This document shows positions 31,682 to 40,976 of a stretch of DNA of 64,000 nt, piece after piece. Positions within the stretch are counted from its first letter, which is position 1, and the number at the start of each line of letters is the position of its first letter. The position numbers and the translations under genes are program-made. Source of the DNA: Gliomastix tumulicola (lineage: Eukaryota; Ascomycota; Sordariomycetes; Hypocreales; Bionectriaceae). The notes under the pieces are model-generated. The model was not told the DNA's origin, searched no databases, and was given only the letters and a program-made list of their open reading frames with translations. The stretch spans positions 2,356,001-2,420,000 of the forward strand of contig BCHX01000001.1 of assembly GCA_001599755.1 (NCBI GenBank), given 5' to 3'.

Positions 31682-32396
31682 TTAACCACCCTTCTTCTTG
31701 GAGACACCGACGGTCCGGCCGCGGCGGCCGGTGGTCTTGGTGTGCTGGCCGCGGACGCGGAGGCCCCAGTAGTGTCGGAGACCGCGGTGGGCGCGGATCT
31801 TCTTGAGGCGCTCGAGGTCGTCACGCAGCTTGGAGTCGACGCCGTTGGCGAGGAGCTGCGAGTCCTTGCCGTCGACGATGTCGCGCTGCCTGTTGAGGAA
31901 CCAGGCGGGGATCTTGTACTGCGTGGGGTTCTGGATGATGGTGACGATGCGCTCGAGCTCTTCGGAGGTGAGCTCACCAGCACTGTTGAGAGAGTCCAAC
32001 GTTAGTATCCTGCTTCACATCGGGGTGCCATTGCTTTCTTCCAATTCCCTGGTGGTGTGTATATCCGTACCGCTTGTTCAGGTCGACATCGGCCTTCTTG
32101 CAGACCAAGTTGGAGTAACGACGACCGACGCCCTTGATCTTGGTCAGGGCGTACATGACCTTTTGCTTGCCATCGACGTTGGTGTTCAGAAGACGCAAGA
32201 TCTACGCATGTCCGTCGTTAGTACTCGGATCCCTCAAACACACAAAATGATGATGCCTCCCGCCACCAATCCCCGTGCCTCCAATTGACGTCTACTCGAA
32301 AAGAAAAAAAAAAGGCACACACGAGGGGAAGCGAGGGCATTGAGGGTGATGACTTACGAACTGGAAGTTCGTCTTCTCTCCCGAAACGAGCGACAT
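31682..32396 (-). CDS. RPS18: 40S ribosomal protein S18 (uS13)
   Basis: Exons 32396-32358, 32201-32071 and 31982-31682 encode 156 aa, the standard length. The first exon (13 codons, MSLVSGEKTNFQF) ends just before ILRLLNTNVDGKQKVMYALT. The helix-two-turn-helix core KIKGVGRRYSNLVCKKADV and the C-terminal GLRVRGQHTKTTGRRGRTVG are characteristic; the protein ends SKKKGG. uS13 sits in the head of the 40S subunit and contacts the 60S subunit and P-site tRNA. Introns are 156 and 88 nt, longer than elsewhere in the window, with branch sites TACTAAC in both. Early introns are common in ribosomal protein genes of this group. No snoRNA-like boxes were evident in the first intron. Confidence 0.97.
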
Positions 32397-34040
32397 GATG
32401 GGCAACTTGTTTCTCGAAGAAGTCGCCTGGTTGCTCGTTGGAAAGTTCGAATGGAGGAGATTCAAGGTCGAGAGGAAGAAATGGAGATTTGTCTGCCCTT
32501 CGCTAAACATGGTGGAATTTTCGTGTGGGGGCGCGAGTAGGGCAAGAAGCTGTGCGTGCGAGAGGAGCTGGTCACGTGCTTGCCATTTGTGGCTAGACCA
32601 GTCCACATAGTGCTATTATCGCTCTTACACGCACTTGGCACTGTAACGGCTATCTCCTTTTCACAGACTCTGGTGAGGAGCTCCTCCTTTCTGCATCAAG
32701 TTCGGGATGACCGTCTTCTCATCAAGCACGGTGCATGCCGAGGCTGCTCATCCCGTAATGTGAAGTCTCCAAGATACACAGCTCGAGTCTTCGTGATTTT
32801 GACTATAAGAGCTTCTGGCCGTCCTCTGGCTGTCGCAGGTAAGTGGAAATACATGCTGTCGTCTTCTACCGATGCTCGGTCACATCTCATTCCTGGAGTG
32901 ATCTTGAGCCGGATTTCTTGCGCCTGGGCTCTGCCTGGGTGCAACGGATTTACAAGACAAGAGCGACACCGACAACGCTTTTTGAGTACGAAACCTTCAG
33001 TGATATCACCAGATGGAGGATTTCGTAATTTATCAGTTGTTACATTGCCAGGAGCAGTAGTAAGCTCTACCTCGAGGCGTGTTGATCAGGTGAAACTCTG
33101 GTATACGGACTTCACCCTGTTCTTAGAAGAAATGCTTGTGATGGATCATCGTGTAGATATTCATTGTGTGTGTTTGTACAAGTATATATAGTACTAGTAG
33201 TGTCCTCTCAGACCAATGGGAGTTAATCCCCCATTGCAGTATGTACCCCAGAGTAATGTCATGTATCCTATCCTTGGATACCCGCCCAGTCGTGATAATG
33301 AGTTAAATGTCCTTGATCCTGTATAACTCCAGATTCTATGTGAGGGGTGTCGTTCCCCATAAACAAGGACGCATGCGTGCGTCCGCTGACAGATGGCAAA
33401 AAAAATCAAATCAAAGTCGTGAGACTGTCCGAGGAGAGCGCAGTCACCTGGACTGCAACCACCCCCCTGCATTCTTTTTTCTTTCATTAGAACATGAATA
33501 GCGTTCCGAATATCCGGCCAGGAGGCTCATGCTGTGTGTGCGTGTGCTTGCATGAAATGATGCGCGGATGAACAACGAATGAATGAGAAGATGACGCTGG
33601 CGTGATTGAGGCGAACACCAATCCCTGGGAATCCTTTTTCCGCGGCGAGGGTCGGCGACGCAAGTTCGCGACAAGCCGACCCTCCATGATTTCCCCCCTC
33701 CCCCCCAGCTCCTTGACTCAAGGCGTGCTCCCGTGTGGGAGCGAGCGCCGCAGCGTGAGGCTACCCCGTGTCATATCGGGATCATGCCAGGCAGACAGGC
33801 AAAACCTTGCGCAGGCGATGGAACGGAAATAACGGGAGGAAGAGCTTTTCAGAGTTGGCGCCGCCTTTGCGGGTTGGAATTCTGATAGTAGCACCCAGGC
33901 TGAGTTGATCGGGCCGTCGCAGTTTCTAGTGCAAAGTATGCTCTGCTTCTCGGCCCATGTCGAGCCTAAACCTTGGGGGAAGGAGGGGAAGAAGAAAAAA
34001 GAAAGAAAAAAGCCTGGGAAGCTTGGGAAGGGCTGGCCCG
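32397..34040. other. Intergenic: RPS18 promoter and flank of the 34 kb gene
   Basis: About 1.6 kb. The longest ORF (32556-33191, plus, 211 codons) lacks any recognisable motif and overlaps the RPS18 promoter. A TAGTACTAGTAGTG word occurs near 33189 and a purine tract at about 33975-34020. Nothing else is supported. Confidence 0.55.
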
Positions 34041-34574
34041 CTAGTAGTCGGCGCTCGCGTTCACCTTGGGCGGCGGCACGGCGTGCGAGACCTCGAGCGA
34101 GGTGCTGCTGCCCTCGTGCGAGGACACGGGGTCGATGCCGCCGTCGAGGCTCGGGCTCCGCGTGCAGCAGGGGCTCACGCCCTCGAAGTCGTCCCAGGGC
34201 CCCGCGGGGACCAGCTGGCTCAGGCGGCTGGGGCTGGAGCCGAAGGTCATGTTGAAGCCGCTCAGCATCTCCTGGTGCCGCAGGTTGGTCGCCGTCAGGG
34301 GCTTGTCGCGGGGGTGCACCGGCTTGGACTTCTTCGCCTTCCTCTTCTCCTCCTCCTTCTTCCGCGACTCGGACTCGCTGCTCCGCCAGGGGAAGAGCTT
34401 GGCCGACGGTGACTTCCGCAGTGAGGACCCTTCTGACGAGTCGCTGACGGCTGTGGTTGTGGTGGTGATGTGGTTGTTGCTGGCGCTGTTTCGGTTGCTG
34501 TCGGACGCCTGTGAGACGTTGCTGGAGGATGTGGACTTGTGCAGAACACGGCGGAATCGGTCTCGGATCGCCAT
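34041..34574 (-). CDS. Conserved-looking Ser-rich basic protein of unknown function
   Basis: Single exon, 177 aa. I do not recognise a named family. The N-terminus is basic (MAIRDRFRRVLHKST). A Ser/Thr/Asn-rich stretch follows, then a highly charged block ESESRKKEEEKRKAKKSKPV (about 67-86). Next comes RDKPLTATNLRHQEMLSGFN, which looks like a conserved motif, and an acidic/aromatic patch GPWDDFEGVSP. No signal peptide or membrane segment. Much of the protein is probably disordered, with many possible phosphorylation sites and a nuclear-localisation-like Lys cluster. I keep it as a gene because the composition is protein-like and the minus-strand frame is coherent with a plausible start context, but function is unknown. 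Confidence 0.65.
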   Translation of the reverse strand: MAIRDRFRRVLHKSTSSSNVSQASDSNRNSASNNHITTTTTAVSDSSEGSSLRKSPSAKLFPWRSSESESRKKEEEKRKAKKSKPVHPRDKPLTATNLRHQEMLSGFNMTFGSSPSRLSQLVPAGPWDDFEGVSPCCTRSPSLDGGIDPVSSHEGSSTSLEVSHAVPPPKVNASADY

Positions 34575-35128
34575 CGTAATTTTTTTTTATTCCGGCTGAA
34601 TCTGGTGGTGGCTGCTGCAGTGGTGCTGCAGTGGTGTGCGCAGGGGGATTTCGGTTATGGGTGGGTGAGGTGGTGGTGTCTTGAAAGTTGGGGTAAACAG
34701 GTGGCAGACCAGCAGATCAAAAACTGGCTCGGTTGTCGTTCTCGGTATAGTTCGCAGCGGCTCGATGATGTGTGTGATGTACTGACTGCACAGGAGGACA
34801 GGTCGATTGCTCGAGGATTGTTGTTTGTATGAAGCGTAATTGTTGGTATGAATGAATACCAGGTACGGGGCAATCGACCGGGGGAGGGGGACGGAGGGTT
34901 TATAAGAAGGTATTTCGAAACAAGATGGGTCGTGGAGGAATGAACCTTAGACGGGGGCAGGTATGTGAGAGCGAATGTAGCAGGCAGGCAGCAGGAAGCA
35001 GTGACGCTACCTCTCGCACTCAGCGGACGGTTACGGGCTCGCGCAGGCCGAAGCAGAATCCCGTCGGGTCGGTCTGTTGGTCAATCGCGCGCCTCCCACC
35101 CACCATCATCGCTCACCCCTTGGGACTG

Positions 35129-35160
35129 GGTCCCTCCAAGCGGTGGTCCCTCCAAGCGGC
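35129..35160. repeat. 16-bp tandem duplication
   Basis: Two adjacent copies of GGTCCCTCCAAGCGG followed by T or C (35129-35144, 35145-35160). The two copies differ only in the last base. Confidence 0.9.
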
Positions 35161-36032
35161 ACACTTGGATTCTGGAACCTTAGTGCTTGGCTGCCTGATC
35201 TGGGATGCGTGGGGACGGTGGCCTCTCTCTCGGGGGTACCTCCAGCTATTAATCGCGGCGCCAGCCAACCAGCGTCGGCGCTGGCGCATGCCAGGCCTCT
35301 TGTCGGGACCTCCAGGGCTCCATCGCTGGGACGCTTGGGCTCCACCCCGAGGTTTACGTGGGCGCTCTCAGTCCGCCTGAAGGTCAGCGTGGGCGGCCTG
35401 TGCAGCGTCTCGTGGTCCGTCCAATACGGCATTAAATAATACAGCGCAGCGCACACGCCCGTAAGCTGTTTGAAATCAAACCGCTCCTCGTACCAGGCCA
35501 GGGGCAGCAGGTTCCAAGGATTGTTTGTTGGCCTTTGACTTCCCTTCAGTCATCAGCGGACTCTGCGCAGTGGCCAGATGGTGTCCTTAGGCCGGAGGCT
35601 ACGAGATACACCTTGAGCGCCGCTTCTAGAATGCGCGCCATCGCCCGATGCAACGGAGATCCCGCCCTGCCGTATTATCTCGTACATATTCTTACGGTGC
35701 GCTCGTTTTCGTTGCAGTGACAATTTTTTTTCTTCTTCGATTTTTCGCCCCTTCAGCCGCCTAAACGCCACTGAAGTAACGTCTGCTGGGGCACGCCGAA
35801 TGGAACGCCGTCTGGCAGGGAATGAGACGGCATCAATCCCGTGTCTGCGAGTAATTGACAAGCCCGCCCGCCGCCATTGGCCGTCCTGCCTGAGAGGGGT
35901 TTTACTCTCTCCCCAGCGAGTAAGCCTACCAAGCCCTCTAGCTACGAACCCCGTGCCACAAAAGACGGGCCGGCTTACTCGCCTTCCAGACCAAGAGGAC
36001 TGTTTGTCCTTCCAGGCCAATGGTGTGTGCCC

Positions 36033-36050
36033 GTGTGTGTGTGTGTGTGT
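36033..36050. repeat. GT dinucleotide microsatellite, 9 copies
   Basis: Nine GT units, flanked on both sides by further imperfect GT/CGTGT sequence. Confidence 0.9.
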
Positions 36051-37110
36051 GCGTGTCTGTGAGAAAAGTAAATCCCACCCCTGGAACTCACCGGCTCTGC
36101 CGCCAATCCAGATCCGAGATAACTGCCCCAACAGAGCTGTGATCATCTCGACCGCATCTCGAACTCTAAAAGTCTGCCACCACCAGGTGGATGTAACCAT
36201 GGGCTTGATGGTGGTGGTGACACTGCTCATAGTGGTGGAAAAAGGGGAGACAGAGCCTGCAGAAAGGGGGGAGGGGTGGGCAGAAGGGGCCTGGAGGACC
36301 CCCATGAAAATTGCGGAGTCCCCGTGGTTGTCTTTCTCGGGCCAGCAAAATTGCAAGCAAACGACACGCTGTGGCCGCCAGTACGAATGCAGTGGAGTCT
36401 CAGTGGGCTTCGGCGACGTCACTGGCACAATTTCACCGAGCGCGACGCCCGCCGCCCTGGAGAGAAGGCCCTGGCGTACTGACTGACTTCTGGTTCCGTC
36501 ACAGCCGTTTGCGGGCCTATATATCGTAGGCTGTTGGGGGGAGGCGGACTTTGAGATAGCGACGACGAGAGTCTCTGCGGAGGGGGGCTCACATTCAACC
36601 GGCACGCAGTGGGCGGATGACGATTTTTCCTGCATGGCGGACGGGCAGGCTCGGGGAAAATCGCGAACGGGCGCTCGAGGTCCTTGGCTAGGGACAGACT
36701 ATTGGACTTGGACACTCAGGGTTAAAAGTCATGACATCGTCATCACAACTGCTACTATCGAAATATGCCACTCGCATACACCGCCTACGCGATATCGCCT
36801 CGCGGTCTTTCCTAGCCATCACTTCTCAGATTTTACGACGGGAATTTGGATCGTGAACGGCGCTTCCGTCCGTTTCGGCGGCCCCTAATGTGAGCTAGTT
36901 GCCACCCGGTAGCGAGGAACGATTAGATCATGGGGCAATCCCCCCCTCGTATTATTACTCGTCATTTTCGCCGCGAACGCTCAACCATGCATCCTTCCGC
37001 CAGCCTCTAGCTGGATCTCAACGCCTCGGTTCCACAAGGCTGCAGACTTGGACTCGAGTCCTCAACTGCGTAGTGAGGAACGACAGTACCGGTGCCGAAA
37101 GCCCTGTGCC

Positions 37111-38764
37111 TCATCGTGCAATGCACTCACCACCAAGCACTCCAGCACTCCCGACCCCTAACCCACCGGCTGCAATAAAGCCCCAGATCAACGCCGCTGC
37201 CTCCCAGTCAAGTTGACCCGGCTCCGGCAGGACGTCTCCCTCGAGTACAGATGCGGCCTCTGACGCCGTGGGCTCGTACAACGCATCGCTACGGATGCTC
37301 TCTGTATCCTGCTTGGATTTCCGACCGCGCCCCTTCCTTCGCGCCGACTGACGTCCAACTGAGTCCCCTGACTGACTCCCTGTCGCTCTGCCTTTGACCT
37401 TGCGCGTGGAGACTGGTGTGGCTGGAACGTTATCCTGCGGCGTATCTCCTGGCCGTTTGTAGAACGGGATTGCTGAGATCAAAATATCTTGCAGGTCCGT
37501 GGCACGGACGGCAGCCCAGAGACCCAATGATACTGCAGAGAGGAGCACATCCGCACCCGCGCCACTGACGATAGGATGGTCTGATGTAGCTCCAATAATC
37601 CTTCCAAAGGCACTAGTTGTCCGTTCCCAGGACGACCTCTTCTCGACGTCAAACGGCAAGTGTATGCTATGACGGTGGTAGTGCTCGTCGGGGGCGTTGA
37701 ATGCTAGACCGACAATCGTAGCCTTGCCATGCAAGGCTAGGCTAGCGAATGATGCATATCTGAAGAGCACCGAATACTCTCTGTACGCCTGGTGCGGATG
37801 GGCGTGCAACGTGCCCCAGCTCTCAGGAACAATGTACGGCAGAGCCAACGGAGCCAACAGCGTTGCTCGACCAGCGGCGACGAGCGGCAACAGCGCCGGA
37901 GTGTTGACGAATAACGGGCCGGCGGTCACGGTGGCAAAGTGGAGCGTCAGTACGGCCAAGCCTAGGCCGAGATGTGGCGTCCAGTTGCTCGGCTTGGGCC
38001 GAAATATGGCATCTCGAATGCGAATGTATCTGTCGTCATGATTAGGGATTGTTGGTCATTCGCATAATGCGGCTTCGTTATCATACCTTGAGACAGGGAG
38101 TCCCCCGCCCTGTGGTGGCAACGGCGACGGGGTGAGGAGCAGCGCAACAAAGAACAGGTTCTGTGCGTACGCAAGCGACACGAGCTGTCCAAGCAGAGCA
38201 TACGCCCACAGGAGTGGGATATTTCGGCGACGTCCTTCGATTGCGAGAAGCAAGTTCCACGAGACGAGCCCCAAATCAAGCTGCTGTGCCCACCAGAATC
38301 GTCGAGCCTTCTCGGCCAATATTTCGACGGTATCGAGAATGATGGGCGTGTCGGTCAGCCACCTGGCTCCGAGGTAAACGGCAGTGCCATTCTCTTCAAG
38401 CCTGTGTCCATGAATGTGTTAGAAACAATCGTCCTTTTTAGTTATCCTCTCACCAGGTATCCTACCTGAAGGGGGCCTCGTCCCAACGTTGGCTCGCCCA
38501 CACTTTGTACGACAGAGCGGTGTGCTTGAAAGTCGAGTAGAGTGCCGAACCAAGGCTGAGCGCGGCCAGGCCTGCGAAGACGGGAATCAATTGAGCACGC
38601 TGCGCACGCCTCTCTCGCGTGTCCTGAGCCGGACCAAGAGCTCGAAAGGTCCTGTAGAGGCTGGACCCCACAAAGCCGGAGAGCAAGACGGAGGCGACGA
38701 CATGGCCCACCACGACGGCCACCGGCGCCCATCTGATTTCTTGGCTGAGCGGAACGGGCGCCAT
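37111..38764 (-). CDS. Polytopic membrane protein of unknown function
   Basis: Exons 38764-38466, 38401-38087 and 38029-37111 (introns 64 and 57 nt) encode 510 aa. I do not recognise a named family. Several hydrophobic segments alternate with short loops: APVAVVVGHVVASVLLSGFV; LIPVFAGLAALSLGSALYST; LGLVSWNLLLAIEG; IPLLWAYALLGQLVSLAYAQ; LGLAVLTLHFATVTAGPLF; and a final ALIWGFIAAGGLGVGSAGVL. A cytosolic-looking basic loop (RKVKGRATGSQSGDSVGRQS, then KGRGRKSKQ) precedes the last segment. Phases agree across both splice junctions, which supports a real gene. Two uncertainties: an upstream Met (38869) would add 35 residues; and a GTGAGT donor lies at the very end (minus strand, near 37121), so the true C-terminus may come from a further exon downstream. 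Confidence 0.7.
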
Positions 38765-39333
38765 GGCTGTTCTGTAAGGCTGCGATGATGCGCGCGAGTT
38801 GAGGCTGTAGCAGAGCAGGAGGATGCTCTGGGTCAGGGCGAGGCAAGCATAGCAGAGATCGGGATTCAAGGGAGCGATGAGACAATGATCGAAGGAAAGA
38901 GCTTGGAATGTTTGTGGAGGGCAGCCAGCTCATTGATGCCCCGCAATCAAGCTCATCGGTGGGAGCTAGCACGGCTACTACTAGTAGTAAGTACAGAAAG
39001 GGTACCTCAAAGTACGTCATGACAATAACGATAGCAGTCCCGTAGTATCTTTTCTTCATGAATTACGACCTGTGTAGAAGACTACCTATACATGAGGAAT
39101 TACTGGGTTTCAATTGCATCTCGATTCTTGCGTGGTAGTGAGACTCACGTGCTTCCCATCAGCCAACATGTTAGTATCCCTCCAGTACCATACCTGACCG
39201 CTTACACGCTGAAGAAAATGTTGAGCCATACCTTCACTCAAATATGTGGTCTCATAGCTTAAGTATTCTTTCAACTACCTGCTAGCCCACTAACTCGCTG
39301 AAGCTCCCCCTGTCAGCTCCCGCTGGCGCAACA
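38765..39333. other. Intergenic with GGTACC/TACTAGTAGTA words
   Basis: Divergent region between the membrane protein gene and the nuclease-like gene. It contains ACTACTAGTAGTAAGTAC followed by GGTACC at about 38974-39005. No gene supported. Confidence 0.5.
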
Positions 39334-40523
39334 ATGCCAGGTCAGGGCGAATGGAAATGTCAGAATCCCCCAACAGCCCGATCATCAGCAGCCCGATCAA
39401 CAGCGCCCTGACCTTACAGACCTAAACGACTCGGCAGCCTCGAACCCAGCAGCCTCGATCAAATACGGCAGTCTGACGGCTGGCATCAACGATCTTGTAT
39501 CTGCCCACGACCTCGTGTGTGTCCCAGTCACCGCCGTGAGTCCCAAATCATTCTTTAGCGTTGCTCGCCGCCTAAATGGTTTGCCTTAATCAAGCTGACT
39601 TATGGATGCCGCAATAGATGGCTACTAGTACCCAAAGCTCGTACACCCTGCCAAGTATCTGCAAGCACGGGTTGCAGGTACTACAGGAGAGCCTAAAGTC
39701 CTGCGATGCTGTCATCATTGCAGTCGATTGCGAAAACACAACCAACCTTTTAAATGGCTTCCAGCATTCTGAAGATAGCCAGGTTGGCCTAACCATCCTG
39801 GATACTCGAGATCCATGCAGAATTACGACATATAACCTAATTACAGGTTCTTCACAATACACCACCAATACTGCAAAGAAATTTCTATTCGGCCAATCTA
39901 TTATCATCAAGTCAGGGTGTTTATTACACCGTATTAACTCAATTATACCAAAGGATAGAAATATTATCCTTCTTGGTCATTCGGTAAATGTTGAACTCAG
40001 AATTCTTAATGCTCTTAACTTCAACTTCACAGGAGTCTCTAAAATTCTTGATACTATGAGAATTACTCCTGAAGTTTTGGGATTTTGGAGTGGCTCTCTA
40101 GGTGAACTTCTTGGATTTATCCAATGCCCCTTTAGCCAACTACACTGCGGCGGGAATGATGCATATTTTACCCTGAAGGTCGCACTAGCTCTTACAGCTC
40201 AAGATAGTGAAGACGACACTATTTTGAGCACCCTGAAGCCTCTACTAACAAGTCCAATACCCTATCGACTTGACCCTGAGGTTAAAGCGGCAAAGAAGAA
40301 AGAAAAACGCCGGCAAAAGAGCAGGAAGCATCAATCAAAGTTCTGGACTGCCGAGAAGCAAGATCAAATCCGTGCTGAGCGTGCAGCTAAAAGGGCGGAA
40401 ATCGAAAGACAGTATGAGGCAGTCAAACCGTCAGATGGCAACAAACCGGGTTGTATATGGGCTCTGGCGCTGGGACGGGGAGTTTGTGTTTCTGGAGGGG
40501 GAGAGAGAGAGAGAACGCAATAG
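39334..40523 (+). pseudogene. Gfd2/YDR514C-like (RNase H-fold) nuclease gene, AT-rich, probably frameshifted
   Basis: The main exon (39618-40523, 301 codons) carries motifs of the Gfd2/YDR514C-like domain, a DEDD-exonuclease-like RNase H fold: AVIIAVDCEN with a D-x-E pair, ILLGHSVNVELRILNALN, and HCGGNDAYFTLKVALAL. It is followed by a Lys/Arg-rich helix (KKKEKRRQKSRKHQSK). A clean 82-nt intron (39536-39617, GTGAGT..AG, GCTGAC branch) precedes it. The upstream exon reads on coherently (SLTAGINDLVSAHDLVCVPV) but has no ATG in that frame. An ATG at 39334 opens in the frame one base off, and the two frames meet at a C5 run (39367-39371); one C fewer would join them. So this is either a recently broken gene or a one-base sequence error. 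Exon 2 is markedly richer in A/T, especially at third positions, than all neighbouring genes. Confidence 0.6.
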
Positions 40524-40976
40524 CAATATTTGAGTCGTAATGCTTGGCAACCTGTAATGGTTGAGGAATCAGTCTCACTCACCTCACGGGTCGCGCGACT
40601 GGCCGAAGCGGAGAGCAATCCGCACATTTTACGTCACCGAGGTCGAGACTCTCGGGTCACGCTACCAACTCTAACTCACGCTCCCCTTGACTGAAGCCAC
40701 GCCTGAGTACAACTCGCGTGATTCTTACCAGATGATGTCTGTCTCACCACCTCGTCGCACAGAACAGCGTGCTCGCCGTCCGACCTCCCTGGCCCAATCG
40801 GCACGCGACCATCCATACGCTTCTCTATCCTGCCGGCTATAGCAGCTTGACATGGTGTGAATCGACGCCCTCGACTTGACGGGCTTCTTTGCCAACGTCC
40901 ACCGCTTGTAGCGACCTCGTCAGTATTCATCGCATATTCCCGCTTGTGTAGGACACAGGGCGACGAACTCGATACG
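40524..40976. other. Intergenic upstream of the sucrose transporter gene
   Basis: About 450 bp. It begins with a GAGA-rich stretch continuing the end of the nuclease-like ORF. An in-frame ATG at 40857 would extend the transporter by 40 residues that look non-conserved. No other feature. Confidence 0.5.

Larger units (their letters stand above)
34575..37110. other. 2.5 kb gene-poor region
   Basis: No supported gene. A 360-codon minus-strand ORF (35553-36635) and a 228-codon plus-strand ORF (35800-36486) overlap each other; neither has a domain, and both look like chance ORFs in GC-rich DNA. The region holds a 16-bp tandem duplication (35129-35160) and a GT microsatellite (36033-36050). Confidence 0.5.

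Noticed and set aside
32556..33191. 211-codon plus-strand ORF upstream of RPS18
   Set aside because: Lies in the ribosomal-protein promoter, no motif.
35553..36635. 360-codon minus-strand ORF in the gene-poor block
   Set aside because: Random-looking composition, low-complexity THTHTH from the GT repeat, and overlap with another ORF on the opposite strand; no domain or family likeness.
37040..37075. GACTCGAGTCC stretch as a tRNA T-arm
   Set aside because: The flanks do not fold into acceptor, D and anticodon arms at the right spacing.
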